From Planctomycetaceae bacterium (lineage in GTDB: Bacteria; Planctomycetota; Planctomycetia; Pirellulales; Pirellulaceae), in NCBI GenBank assembly GCA_007694185.1, contig RECD01000168.1, forward strand, positions 1 to 32,710: a DNA stretch of 32,710 nt. The letters are read 5' to 3'. Positions 16,861 through 25,672 of the stretch are shown here, piece by piece. The position numbers and the translations under genes are program-made. Position 1 is the first letter of the stretch. The number at the start of each line of letters is the position of its first letter. The notes under the pieces were generated by a model that was given only the letters and a program-made list of their open reading frames with translations, searched no databases and had not been told where the DNA came from.

Positions 16861-16897
16861 TATCGAGTACAACATTCAAGTCGAGCAGAACCTTCAT
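16859..16897 (-). pseudogene. PIN-domain (VapC-like) toxin, truncated after about 12 codons
   Basis: The frame starts ATGAAGGTTCTGC and encodes MKVLLDLNVVLD, the classical opening beta strand of PIN-domain toxins, including the first catalytic aspartate (D6). The ATG overlaps the stop of the upstream antitoxin-like gene as ATGA (16894-16897), the usual arrangement in toxin-antitoxin operons. From codon 13 the frame becomes a translation of the inverted repeat (ITTETRRHEE), so the rest of the toxin is missing. No remaining PIN sequence was found beyond the unit (16200-16314). The toxin must be inactive. Confidence 0.7.
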
Positions 16898-17139
16898 GAT
16901 CCGTACTTCCGAACTCGCTCGGCATCGAGCATGCGCCGGCATTCCTCGTCATTCGGTGGCGGTTGCGGCATCTTCAGCATTGCGATCACATTGTCGGCCG
17001 AGTAGCCACGTTTTGACGGCGTCGGTGATTTCTCGACAGACTCCAGTATTTGCCTCGCCAATGCGATGCGGTCATTAACGGACCAATTAGTCACCTGCGA
17101 AAGAACCTCTCGAATCTCTTCGTTCGATCTCGTGATCAT
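16894..17139 (-). CDS. Small antitoxin-like protein paired with the truncated PIN toxin
   Basis: An 81-residue protein (MITRSNEEIREVLSQV..., ending ERVRKYGS). It has a charged helical N-terminus with SVNDRIALARQILESVE, which resembles addiction-module proteins, and a hydrophilic C-terminus (MPQPPPNDEECRRMLDAERV). It is assigned as an antitoxin mainly because its TGA overlaps the ATG of a PIN-type reading frame by ATGA. The longer frame from 17253 is rejected because those 38 residues are basic, low-complexity and lack a ribosome-binding site. No DNA-binding fold could be identified with certainty. It is apparently left without its toxin. Confidence 0.55.
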   Translation of the reverse strand: MITRSNEEIREVLSQVTNWSVNDRIALARQILESVEKSPTPSKRGYSADNVIAMLKMPQPPPNDEECRRMLDAERVRKYGS

Positions 17140-17343
17140 GTCTGCTGTTTCCAAAAAAAATTTTCGTCGTCGCCTTTCGGCACGCCGGGACGGTAATCCG
17201 TTGAAATTCCTCGGCCGAGTCGGGCTGATTCCTGTGGTCCAGCAGGATTGCATTCGGCCAGGCGCCTCTGGTTGGCCGACAGGAACTGAGACGCAGGTCC
17301 GGTAGCAGTCGCCATCGTTATCGATTCCGTGATCAGTTCAATG
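17140..17343. other. Upstream region of the antitoxin-like gene
   Basis: This should contain the promoter and any operator of the toxin-antitoxin operon. An A8TTTT run lies at about 17153-17164. One minus-strand frame stays open and reads somewhat protein-like (containing AILLDHRNQPDSAEEF), but it has no start codon and no family I recognise. It may be the end of a lost gene. Confidence 0.35.
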
Positions 17344-17452
17344 TTAACCGCAGGGACACAGCGATCCTACCGTCATCTCACCGCTTACCAACCACCCAAT
17401 GCCGCTCCCCCCACCTTCTCCGTGCCTCCGTGCCTCCGTGTCTCTGTGGTTA
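17344..17452. repeat. MITE-like repeat unit B
   Basis: A free-standing unit of 109 nt with its own terminal inverted repeats: TTAACCGCAGGGACAC (17344-17359) and GTGTCTCTGTGGTTA (17438-17452), two mismatches in 15. Internal sequence matches unit A, including ACCAACCACCCAATGCC, and CGTGCCTC is duplicated near the right end. It carries no gene, so it looks like a non-autonomous copy of the same family. Confidence 0.75.
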
Positions 17453-17525
17453 TCCCGTTCGCCGTCCCTTGTCGAGGTTTAGAAGTGGCGGGCGATGGGA
17501 TTGGGGTGGTTTTCACGCTCACCGC

Positions 17526-19121
17526 TCAGTCGGCCGGTTGTTCGGCTTCCTGGCGGATACCGGATAGCATCGATTGGAAGACGAAGTAGTGCAGCGGTAC
17601 GACGGCGTACCAGTAGCAGATGCCGAGTAGCCCCAATGGCCGGAAACGGGCGGTCTGGGTCAGCTTTGTCTTGCCCACTCCTGACGATTCGACTTCGAAC
17701 TTCAACTCCGCCTCGCCTGGCAATTTCATCTCCGCCCGGAGGCTGAGCAAACGATCGGGCTGATACCCCGTGACCCGCCAAAAATCGACGGCTTCTCCGA
17801 ACACCAAATCGTCGGGGTGCCGGCGACCGCGGCGCAGGCCCGGCCCGCCGATCAGCTTGTCGAGCCAACCGCGGAGCGACCAAAGGAAGTCGGAACCCCA
17901 ATAGCCGTGGTCTCCACCGATCCGGCGGACGACCCGAAAGACCTCTTGCGGTGACGCGTCGATCTCGATCTCCCGCCGGTCTTGGTAGACCGTCCCGCCG
18001 GCCCACTCCGGGTCGCTGGGGATCTTACCCGCCGTCGACCAACGGGTCTCGATCTGCCCCGACAACTGCTTGCCAAGCGCCGCTTCGATCGCTTCCTCCA
18101 CCCCCATCACCGGACCGGGCATCAGCATCCGAACCCGATCGTCACGGCAGACCGTGGGGTTGCGGAGCCCCTCGGCCAACGGACGGGCGATGCGGCTGTT
18201 GACCGGCGTGACCAACCCGATCCACAACGAACTGAGCCGGGGAGTCAACACCGGGACGGGGATGATCCAACGCCGTGGAAGCCGGATCTTGGCCGCCATC
18301 AGACGCATCATCTGAAGGTAATTCACCACGTCCCTACCGCCGATGTCGAGCGTCTGACCCGCCGTCTCCGGCTTTGACAAGCATTCGACGAGGTACCGCA
18401 GCACGTCCCGTACGGCGATCGGTTGCGTTTGTGTCTTGACCCAACGCGGGGTGATCATGATCGGCAACCGGTCGACAAGATACCGCAGGATCTCGAACGA
18501 CGCCGACCCGGAACCGATGATCATGGCAGCCCGAAAGGCGGTGACCGGTACGCCGCTGCCGCTGAGAATCGATTCGACTTCGCGACGGCTTCGCAGGTGC
18601 AGGCTGAGGTCCGCCCCCATGTCGCCCAACCCGCCAAGGTAGATCATCCGCCTCACACCGGCCAGCTGAGCGACTCGACCGAGGTTCGCTGCCAGTCGGC
18701 GGTCCTGTTCGGCATAGTCCGCACCGGCGGCGATCATCGAGTGGACGAGGTAGTAGACGACCTGTGCGCCTTCGCAAACCTGACGAACGGCTTCGACATC
18801 TTCCAGGTCACCCGGCACGATTTCCAGCCGGGTGTGCTCGCGCCAGGGAGCGCCGGCGAGCTTGTCGGGGCTGCGAACCAGGCAGCGGACGCGGTAGCCT
18901 GCATCCAACAGGCGTGGTACCAACCGCCCGCCGATGTATCCGGTCGCCCCCAGCACGACGACGACGCCGCCAGGATCGATCAGGACGGAGTTGCCTTGCG
19001 AAGCGAGCTCGGAGTTCGGTAACCCCGAGCCGTCCAAATCCGGCGTGGGCTGATCTTGGATCGCTACATCTCGGCTGGGACGCTCGTGGCTAAACGAGCC
19101 ATCGGACCGTGTTTCCCCCAT
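17526..19121 (-). CDS. NAD(P)-binding SDR-type protein with C-terminal DUF2867 domain
   Basis: This 531-residue protein has a polar N-terminal extension (1-50). An atypical short-chain-dehydrogenase Rossmann domain follows, with VVVVLGATGYIGGRLVPRLL (GxxGxxG, about residues 53-72), CLVRSPDKL, VPGDLEDVEAV and YLVHSM, in the style of NmrA/complex-I-assembly-type proteins. The C-terminal half (about 370-525) matches DUF2867: IPSDPEWAGGTVYQDRREIEID, GYWGSDFLWSLRGWLDKLIGGPGLRRGRRHP, LGICYWYAVVPLHYFVFQSML. The catalytic YxxxK of classical SDRs is not evident, so it may bind rather than reduce a substrate. It lies 83 nt downstream of nqrF on the same strand and could be read through from that operon. 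Confidence 0.8.
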   Translation of the reverse strand: MGETRSDGSFSHERPSRDVAIQDQPTPDLDGSGLPNSELASQGNSVLIDPGGVVVVLGATGYIGGRLVPRLLDAGYRVRCLVRSPDKLAGAPWREHTRLEIVPGDLEDVEAVRQVCEGAQVVYYLVHSMIAAGADYAEQDRRLAANLGRVAQLAGVRRMIYLGGLGDMGADLSLHLRSRREVESILSGSGVPVTAFRAAMIIGSGSASFEILRYLVDRLPIMITPRWVKTQTQPIAVRDVLRYLVECLSKPETAGQTLDIGGRDVVNYLQMMRLMAAKIRLPRRWIIPVPVLTPRLSSLWIGLVTPVNSRIARPLAEGLRNPTVCRDDRVRMLMPGPVMGVEEAIEAALGKQLSGQIETRWSTAGKIPSDPEWAGGTVYQDRREIEIDASPQEVFRVVRRIGGDHGYWGSDFLWSLRGWLDKLIGGPGLRRGRRHPDDLVFGEAVDFWRVTGYQPDRLLSLRAEMKLPGEAELKFEVESSGVGKTKLTQTARFRPLGLLGICYWYAVVPLHYFVFQSMLSGIRQEAEQPAD

Positions 19122-19204
19122 CCGATTGGTCTCCGCCTCGAGTGCAGCGAACGAGCCGAAAGCTGTTCGCTTTGCGATCCGCGGGCAATTGCCGCCGGCC
19201 GCGA

Positions 19205-20425
19205 TCAGCCTCCGAAATCATCGTACGCGATGTTTTCCGGTTCGACACCCAACTCATCGAGCATCTTGAAGACCGCGGCATTCATCATCGGCGGTCCACA
19301 GATGTAATACTCGATATCCTCGGGCGCCGGATGGTTCTTCAGGTAGTTCTCCAGCAACACTTGGTGGATGAACCCGACGTAACCTTCCCAATTGTCCTCG
19401 GGGGCCGGTTCGCTGAGGGCGATGTTGAATTTGAAGTTCGGGAAGTCCTGTTCGATCTGCCGGAAGTGATCGACATAGAACAGTTCCCGCATGCTGCGGC
19501 CGCCGTACCAATAGCTGACCTTGCGATCGGTCTTGCCACGCTTGAACAGTTCGAAGATGTGGCTGCGGAGCGGCGCCATCCCGGCCCCGCCACCGATGTA
19601 GACCATTTCGGCTTTGCTGTCCTTGATAAAGAATTCGCCATACGGACCGCTGATCGTCGCCTTATCGCCCGGCTTGAGGTTGAAGATGTAACTGCTCATC
19701 TTCCCCGGCGGCGTCCCTTCGGGAGCCCGCGGCGGCGGCGAGGCGACACGGACGTTGAGCATGATGATGCCCTTCTCGCCCGGGTAATTCGCCATCGAGT
19801 AGGCTCGCACGACGGTCTCGTCAACCTTCGACACGTACCGCCAAACGTTGAACTTATCCCAATCCTCGTGGTACTTCGGGTTGATATCGAAATCTTTGTA
19901 CGCCACCGTGTGCGGCGGGCATTCGATTTGGATGTAGCCACCGGCGCGGAAATCGACTTCCTCGCCCTCCGGCAGTTCCAGCACCAATTCCTTGATGAAG
20001 GTCGCGACGTTGTCGTTGCTGCGAACCGTGCAATTCCACTTCTTCGTATCGAAAGCCTCGGCGGGGACCTCGATCTTCATATCCTGCTTGACAGCCACCT
20101 GGCAGCTCAACCGCTCGCCTTCGGCCGCTTCGCGGTTGTTGATGTGCCCCTTTTCGGTGGCCAAAATGTCACCGCCGCCCTCGAGCACCTTGACCTTGCA
20201 CTGGGCACAGGTGCCGCCGCCGCCACAGGCGCTGGAGACAAAAATGCCGGCATCGGCCAACGCCGACAAGAGTTTGCCGCCGGCCGGGACTTCGATCGAC
20301 TTCTGGTCATTGATCAAAATCTTCACCGGGCCGCTGGCCACCAGTTGGCTCTTAGCGATCAGGATGAAGCAGACAAGCGTGATCACCACGACGGTGAACA
20401 TCGACACGCCCAATACGATCGTCAT
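19205..20425 (-). CDS. nqrF: Na+-translocating NADH:quinone reductase subunit F
   Basis: NqrF is the NADH entry point of the sodium-pumping Nqr complex. At 406 residues it matches known NqrF (about 408). It has one N-terminal membrane helix (3-23) and a plant-type 2Fe-2S domain with C67, C73, C76 and C108 ([12 protein letters not shown] ... LSCQ). An FAD-binding domain ([13 protein letters not shown]) and an NADH-binding ferredoxin-reductase domain ([31 protein letters not shown], ending in an aromatic-rich DDFGG) follow. It is the last nqr gene. A 152-nt gap separates it from nqrE, much longer than the other junctions, so extra control of nqrF is possible. Confidence 0.97.
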   Translation of the reverse strand: MTIVLGVSMFTVVVITLVCFILIAKSQLVASGPVKILINDQKSIEVPAGGKLLSALADAGIFVSSACGGGGTCAQCKVKVLEGGGDILATEKGHINNREAAEGERLSCQVAVKQDMKIEVPAEAFDTKKWNCTVRSNDNVATFIKELVLELPEGEEVDFRAGGYIQIECPPHTVAYKDFDINPKYHEDWDKFNVWRYVSKVDETVVRAYSMANYPGEKGIIMLNVRVASPPPRAPEGTPPGKMSSYIFNLKPGDKATISGPYGEFFIKDSKAEMVYIGGGAGMAPLRSHIFELFKRGKTDRKVSYWYGGRSMRELFYVDHFRQIEQDFPNFKFNIALSEPAPEDNWEGYVGFIHQVLLENYLKNHPAPEDIEYYICGPPMMNAAVFKMLDELGVEPENIAYDDFGG

Positions 20426-20577
20426 GGTTCAATGTCCGCTGGCTAGGATCAGGTCAAAGGTACTGAAGGGGAGAACAGAAGCGACACGAAAATTGAGCCG
20501 CTCACCGATCGCGCCCCGGGGACACCGCGAACGGAACGAGCGAGTCGATGCCGCAGGCGAACAGAAACAGGCATGAA

Positions 20578-21207
20578 TCAGAGCTGAATGCCACCGAACG
20601 ACATGAAGGCCAACGCCATCAGCCCGACGGTGATGAAGGTAATGCCTAGCCCCCGCAAGGGAGGTGGCACGTCGCTGTATTTCATCTTTTCACGGATACC
20701 CGCCAACGCGGCGATCGCCAGAGCCCAACCGACGCCACATCCGAAGCCGAACACCGTCGACTCGACCAAATCGTACTCACGCTGGGTCATGAACAACGCC
20801 GCCCCGAGGATCGCACAGTTCACCGTGATCAACGGCAGGAAAATCCCCAGCGCGTTGTACAGCGGCGGGAAAAACCGGTCGAGCGTCATTTCGAGAATCT
20901 GCACCATCGCCGCGATCACGCCGATGTAGCTGATGAAACTCAGGAACTCCAGGTCGACCTCCGCGAAGCCGCTGCCCATCCAACCGAGCGCACCCTTCTT
21001 CAGTAACAGGGTGTAGATCAGGTTGTTCGCCGGCACGGTGATCGTCAGGATCACGACGACCGCGACGCCGAGCTGCAAGGCGGTTTTGACGTTCTTGCTG
21101 ATCGCCAGGAAAGTACACATCCCGAGGAAGTACGCCAAAGCCAGGTTTTCGATGAAAACCGACCTCACAAAAATGCCGGCGTAGTGTTCAAGTCCGTATT
21201 GGAACAT
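20578..21207 (-). CDS. nqrE: Na+-translocating NADH:quinone reductase subunit E
   Basis: A 209-residue integral membrane subunit with about six hydrophobic helices. It belongs to the NqrD/NqrE (RnfA/RnfE) family that forms the inverted pair in the membrane core. The cysteines in [14 protein letters not shown] (C31) and [13 protein letters not shown] (C131) are in the positions known to bind the intramembrane iron-sulfur centre with NqrD. It starts 4 nt after the nqrD stop codon, and GAGGAGG precedes the ATG by about 9 nt, so translation is well coupled. Confidence 0.97.
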   Translation of the reverse strand: MFQYGLEHYAGIFVRSVFIENLALAYFLGMCTFLAISKNVKTALQLGVAVVVILTITVPANNLIYTLLLKKGALGWMGSGFAEVDLEFLSFISYIGVIAAMVQILEMTLDRFFPPLYNALGIFLPLITVNCAILGAALFMTQREYDLVESTVFGFGCGVGWALAIAALAGIREKMKYSDVPPPLRGLGITFITVGLMALAFMSFGGIQL

Positions 21208-21211
21208 CGGC

Positions 21212-21838
21212 TCACGCCTCCTCGATTTGTTCAGGTTTGTAGGCCCGCAACGCCCAGATCAGAAATCCGATCAGGAAAAACGCGCTGGGCGGCAACAGCA
21301 TCATGTTGTTCGGGTTGTACCACCCGCCGTCGCGGGTCATCTCCATGATGGTGACGCCGAACAGGCTTCCGGTACCGAACAGTTCGCGGAAGAACGCGAC
21401 GAACATCAGCACGGCGGCGTACCCGAGTCCGTTACCCAGCCCGTCTAGGAAACTCATGAAGACGCCGTTCTTCATCGCGAAGCCCTCGGCCCGTCCCATC
21501 ACGATGCAGTTGGTGATGATCAGACCGACGAACACCGACAACTGCTTGCTGATGTCGTACAGGAAGGCCTTCAGCACCTGATCGACGACGATCACCAGCG
21601 ACGCGATCACGACCATCTGCACGATGATCCGGATGCTGCCGGGGATGTAGTGCCGGATCGCCGAAACGGCGACGTTGCTGCAGGCGAGCACCGCGATCAC
21701 CGCCAGTGACATGACGAGCGAAACCGTCATGCTGGTCGTCACCGCTAGGGCGCTGCAAATCCCCAAGATCTGCAACGCGATCGGGTTGTTGTCGATAATC
21801 GGACCGAACAACACCTTGCCGACTTTACTGGTTGCCAT
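21212..21838 (-). CDS. nqrD: Na+-translocating NADH:quinone reductase subunit D
   Basis: A 208-residue six-helix membrane subunit, partner of NqrE. It has [20 protein letters not shown] (C28) and [18 protein letters not shown] (C111), whose cysteines match those holding the iron-sulfur centre in characterised Nqr. Two ATGs lie 6 nt apart (21844 and 21838). The second is chosen because AGGGG is correctly spaced for it and the product then begins [13 protein letters not shown], as relatives do. The start lies inside the end of nqrC (14-nt overlap). Confidence 0.95.
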   Translation of the reverse strand: MATSKVGKVLFGPIIDNNPIALQILGICSALAVTTSMTVSLVMSLAVIAVLACSNVAVSAIRHYIPGSIRIIVQMVVIASLVIVVDQVLKAFLYDISKQLSVFVGLIITNCIVMGRAEGFAMKNGVFMSFLDGLGNGLGYAAVLMFVAFFRELFGTGSLFGVTIMEMTRDGGWYNPNNMMLLPPSAFFLIGFLIWALRAYKPEQIEEA

Positions 21839-22655
21839 TCCCATCCCCTTCTGCGGAAGAAAGTTCCACGGCCAACTTCTCTAGGTATTTCTGATAGCCC
21901 TCTGGCCCGGTCCAAAACTGGACCAGCGACGTGACACCGTTGCCGGTGATCGTCGCCCCGGAAAGCCCGTCCACCATGTGCTGGCTGCCACTCGGGGCAG
22001 AACCCCGCGCGACCGCCAAGGCGGGATTGCCTTCTTCATCGAACGCCTGCAAGCCAACCCACTGGGATTTCCATCTCGGGTTGTCGACCTCACCACCCAA
22101 ACCGGGCGTCTCGCCGTGCTCGTAAAAGGTCAAGCCCTGAACCGTTTCGAGGTCTCGACGCAACGCCAAGTAGCCGTACAAGGTCGACCACAAACCTTGT
22201 CCTCGGACCGGCAAGACGACTTGCGAGATCTCGTCCGTCTTCGGATTCTTGACCAAAAAGACTCGCGCCACCTTTTCACGTCGCCGTGAGCCGAAATTGA
22301 ATTCCGAGTCGCTGACGTCGACGCTCAAGTCTCTGTTCTTGGCGGCGTCAGCCGGGTTGTAGTCTGCGGGATTCAAGTCGGTGTCGTAATCACCCGTCTC
22401 CAGGTTGACCAGCCGCTCTTGAACCCGGCTGTATAACTCGCCGACCTGGTCCACCGACAAGCGGTTGGCCGGCAAACCGAATTCGCCCAAAGCCAAACCG
22501 GAAGCGTCGAGGATGTTGCGTTGGCGATCGAGAACTTCGTTCATTTCCTGTCGGTCCCGCAACGCCACCGCCGCGGCACTCACCGCGAGCGAGCAGACGA
22601 CGCAGAGGACGAACGAAACCAAAAAGGTGTTCGCAAGGGAATCACGTGGCGGCAT
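21825..22655 (-). CDS. nqrC: Na+-translocating NADH:quinone reductase subunit C
   Basis: This subunit carries covalently bound FMN. It has one N-terminal helix ([19 protein letters not shown]) and a periplasmic FMN-binding domain. The flavinylation motif is DGLSGATIT near the C-terminus, with FMN expected on the threonine of SGAT (about residue 235). The ATG at 22655 is chosen: GGAGGG lies 9 nt upstream, the product starts [11 protein letters not shown], and the overlap with nqrB is only 14 nt. The longer frame from 22694 uses TTG and would overlap nqrB by 53 nt. Length is 276 residues, close to the family. Confidence 0.95.
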   Translation of the reverse strand: MPPRDSLANTFLVSFVLCVVCSLAVSAAAVALRDRQEMNEVLDRQRNILDASGLALGEFGLPANRLSVDQVGELYSRVQERLVNLETGDYDTDLNPADYNPADAAKNRDLSVDVSDSEFNFGSRRREKVARVFLVKNPKTDEISQVVLPVRGQGLWSTLYGYLALRRDLETVQGLTFYEHGETPGLGGEVDNPRWKSQWVGLQAFDEEGNPALAVARGSAPSGSQHMVDGLSGATITGNGVTSLVQFWTGPEGYQKYLEKLAVELSSAEGDGNGNQ

Positions 22656-23898
22656 AGCGAGCGGCCCTCCGTTTGATGTTGGCTTCGATGACAAAGTAAT
22701 CGATCAAAGGTGCGAAAACGTTGCCGAACAGGATCGCCAACATAATGCCTTCGGGGAACGCCGGATTGACGACGCGGATCAGGATCGTCATGAACCCGAT
22801 CAATCCGCCATAAATCCACTTACCGGTTTCGGTCATCGAGGCGCTGACCGGGTCGGTCGCCATGAAGACCAACCCGAAAGCCAGCCCGCCGATGCAGAGG
22901 TGCCAGTAGAACGGCACCGCCATCATCGGGTTGGTGCCAAAGTCGAACGCGTTCATCAACAGCGTCGTCACGACCGTCCCGCCGACCACACCGGCCATGA
23001 TCTTCCAAGACCCGATCCCGGTGGCGATCAGGATCGCGGCCCCGACGATGCATAACAGGGCACTGGTTTCGCCGATCGATCCCTGGATCGTCCCCACGAA
23101 GGCACTCAGCAGGCTCATCGACCCGTCGCCCCAGGGATACTGGATCGACGATAACGACGCCACCGCGCCCCCTTCGGCGACCGCCATTTGGCCGAGCGCC
23201 GTCGCCCCGCTGAAGCCGTCGACCGCGGTCCAAACTTGGTTGCCCGAGATCTGCTCGGCGTACGCGAAGTAGAGGAACGCCCGAGCGGTCAGGGCGACGT
23301 TCAGGAAGTTGCGGCCTGTACCGCCGAACACCTCCTTCGCCACGATCACCCCGAACGCGATCCCGATCGCGACCTGCCACAACGGGATGCTGGCGGGGAG
23401 CGTCAGCGGGAATAGCAACCCCGTGACCAAGAAGCCTTCGTTGATCTCGTGACCCCGCAGGACGCTGAATACCAACTCGATGTGCCCGCCGACAAACATG
23501 CAGACGATGTAGATCGGCAGGAAGTGGATCGCCCCATAAACGAAGTTATCCAAAAAGCTCGTCGGGTCGTGACCGAACCCGAAGGCCGAATGGATCGTGT
23601 GGTGCCAGTCGAGTGAGTAGTCCTGACCGGCCGCGGCCATCTTGGTGATGGCGTTGTTCGCCTGGTAACCGGCGTTCCACATCCCGAACAGGGTGACCGG
23701 GATCAGGGAGAGCACCACCATGCTCATCATCCGCTTCAGGTCGATGCCGTCGCGGACGTGGGTCACCCGTTTGGTCGTTTCACCCGGGGTGTACAAGAAC
23801 GTGTCGAGCGCCTCGTACATCGGATAGGCTTTTTCGAGGATCCCGCCCTTGACAAACAGGGGATGGACGCGATCCAGAATATCACGCAGTGCTTGCAT
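22642..23898 (-). CDS. nqrB: Na+-translocating NADH:quinone reductase subunit B
   Basis: A 418-residue multi-helix membrane subunit that forms the main sodium-conducting core and carries covalent FMN. The motif [13 protein letters not shown] gives T233 as the flavinylated threonine. The start reads [19 protein letters not shown], as in other NqrB proteins, and [21 protein letters not shown] and [21 protein letters not shown] are family signatures. It starts 8 nt after nqrA and overlaps nqrC by 14 nt. Confidence 0.97.
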   Translation of the reverse strand: MQALRDILDRVHPLFVKGGILEKAYPMYEALDTFLYTPGETTKRVTHVRDGIDLKRMMSMVVLSLIPVTLFGMWNAGYQANNAITKMAAAGQDYSLDWHHTIHSAFGFGHDPTSFLDNFVYGAIHFLPIYIVCMFVGGHIELVFSVLRGHEINEGFLVTGLLFPLTLPASIPLWQVAIGIAFGVIVAKEVFGGTGRNFLNVALTARAFLYFAYAEQISGNQVWTAVDGFSGATALGQMAVAEGGAVASLSSIQYPWGDGSMSLLSAFVGTIQGSIGETSALLCIVGAAILIATGIGSWKIMAGVVGGTVVTTLLMNAFDFGTNPMMAVPFYWHLCIGGLAFGLVFMATDPVSASMTETGKWIYGGLIGFMTILIRVVNPAFPEGIMLAILFGNVFAPLIDYFVIEANIKRRAARYAAT

Positions 23899-23906
23899 CT
23901 TGAGGA

Positions 23907-25253
23907 TCAGCCTTCACGTAGAATCGTGGTCAAATTATCTCGCAACAGCGAACCGTATTCGTATTTACCGGGGCAGACGAACGTACACAACGCGACGTCC
24001 TCTTCCTCCAATTCCAACGCCCCGAGTCGCTTGCAGTCCTCGGTGTCGCGGACGATCAACGCCCGCAATAATTGAGTCGGCAACAGATCGAGCGGCATCA
24101 CTCTCTCATAAGTCCCCAGCGGCACCATCGCCCGCTCGCTACCACCGGTGCTGGTGGTCAGCGGGAATCTCTTGCCCGCCGCCATCGCCGAGGCGAAGAC
24201 CTTGGTGACCGAAAACTTGTCGAAGCCAGGCTTCTGCCAACCGAGGAACTCACGCTCGTTCCCCTCTTGCAACGCCGAAACCTGAAGGTGGTAGCGACCG
24301 AGAAAATTGCGGGGCGATTTCGAAGTCCGGCCGCAGAGCACCGAACCGCTGATCACGCGGGATTCGACCCCCTCAACCAACTCGCCGCGGGTCAATTCGT
24401 CCAACGACGCGCCCAAGCGGGTTTCGATCAACCGCGGACGGGTCACCGTCGGGCCGGCTAGGGACACCACCCGGCGGGTGTCGAGCTTGCCAGTCAAAAA
24501 GAAGCTGCCGATCGCCAACACGTCCTGATAATTCAAGTACCAAACGACCCTGCCGCCAGGCCCGACCGGGTCGAGGAAATGGATGTGCGTGCCGACCAAA
24601 CCGGCCGGGTGAGGCCCGGAAAAAACCTCAGGCTGAACGTTCCCGCCACCGCCCGGGATCTGACCCTTGGGCCCTTTGCAAAGGAAAACCTTGCCCTCGG
24701 TCAGCCGCGAAATCGCCTTCAAACCAACCAAAAAAGCCTCATCGCGTCCGGCGATCACCATCGCGGGATCGGCGGCCAACGGGTTGGTGTCGATCGCTGT
24801 CACGAAGATCGAATGCGGTTGACTCGAGATCGCCGGCACCTGGCCGAAAGGTCGAGTTCTCAACGAAGTCCACAGCCCGCTGATCACCAGGTTGCCGACG
24901 ACCGTGTCCCGGTCCATCGCGTCGACCGAAACCTTGCCGACATCCGGGAATTCGACCGCCGCGTCCCCTTCGACGTCGATCACCAGCGATTCGAACTTCC
25001 GTCGCGAGCCACGATTGACCGCCGCCACCTTGCCGGCGGCCGGTGCCGTGAACAGCACGCCCGGGTTCTTTTTGTCTTCCATCAGCGGTTGACCGAGCGA
25101 CACCACGTCGCCTTCGGCAACCAGCATCGTCGGCTTCATGCCGATGTAATCGTCGCCGACCAATGCGACCTGGGACATCGTCGGCCCGATCTCGATCCGC
25201 TGCTCGGGCTCGCCCGAGATGGGAATATCCAACCCGCGTTTGATTTCCGTCAT
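23907..25253 (-). CDS. nqrA: Na+-translocating NADH:quinone reductase subunit A
   Basis: First gene of the operon, 448 residues, the usual NqrA length. NqrA is the cytoplasmic subunit with an RnfC-like barrel region. It begins [18 protein letters not shown] and contains [70 protein letters not shown] and a C-terminal [15 protein letters not shown]. No strong ribosome-binding site was seen. A perfect palindrome with a Rex-type operator lies 53 nt upstream of the start, so the operon is probably controlled by the NADH/NAD+ ratio. Confidence 0.97.
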   Translation of the reverse strand: MTEIKRGLDIPISGEPEQRIEIGPTMSQVALVGDDYIGMKPTMLVAEGDVVSLGQPLMEDKKNPGVLFTAPAAGKVAAVNRGSRRKFESLVIDVEGDAAVEFPDVGKVSVDAMDRDTVVGNLVISGLWTSLRTRPFGQVPAISSQPHSIFVTAIDTNPLAADPAMVIAGRDEAFLVGLKAISRLTEGKVFLCKGPKGQIPGGGGNVQPEVFSGPHPAGLVGTHIHFLDPVGPGGRVVWYLNYQDVLAIGSFFLTGKLDTRRVVSLAGPTVTRPRLIETRLGASLDELTRGELVEGVESRVISGSVLCGRTSKSPRNFLGRYHLQVSALQEGNEREFLGWQKPGFDKFSVTKVFASAMAAGKRFPLTTSTGGSERAMVPLGTYERVMPLDLLPTQLLRALIVRDTEDCKRLGALELEEEDVALCTFVCPGKYEYGSLLRDNLTTILREG

Positions 25254-25672
25254 AGGTGACCGTCGGTGCTGAAAAAGTCGTCAGTACGAAAGATTCAAAG
25301 CGGGCGACTTTGTGAAAATTTTCACAAAGTCAGCGGTGAAAGTAGCCACCGAGCCAGGGCAGGCGCGGTGGCAATGCAGGACCGCCGAATCAGATGAAAG
25401 CCTATGATGCCATGCCGACCGCGAGTTGACAACGGCAAAGGCTGGGTGTCTCAGGACATTCTCAAACCACACCAGACAGCGGGGCGATCAACGCCAGTAA
25501 CGTGCCCTAACAGCATTCGATTTTCCGTTGGGCCTCCGCAGGCGGCTTCGGGTCTCGTTGCCGTTGACCAGTTGGCGGAGCGACGATCATCTTGAGGGTG
25601 AAAACGCCCGTTTCTTCGGGGCGGAGGGGCAGGTCCAAACGGGTGGACACTGCCCGACCAAGCATCTTTTAA
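25254..25672. other. Divergent regulatory region between nqrA and typA
   Basis: A 419-nt spacer with no credible gene. The half next to nqrA holds the 26-bp palindrome at 25306-25331. Nothing palindromic was seen near typA. Both promoters should lie here, but no -35/-10 pair could be assigned with confidence. Confidence 0.6.
25306..25331. promoter_or_regulatory. Perfect palindrome containing a consensus Rex operator
   Basis: A 13+13 nt inverted repeat with no spacer and no mismatch. Its centre reads TTGTGAAAATTTTCACAA (25310-25327), which matches the Rex consensus TTGTGAA-N4-TTCACAA exactly. Rex is a repressor released by a high NADH/NAD+ ratio, and it usually controls respiratory and fermentative genes. 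The site lies 53-78 nt upstream of nqrA, where a bound repressor would block transcription. The palindrome is seen directly; the Rex assignment is inference from the consensus and target gene, and no rex gene is in the window. Confidence 0.72.
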
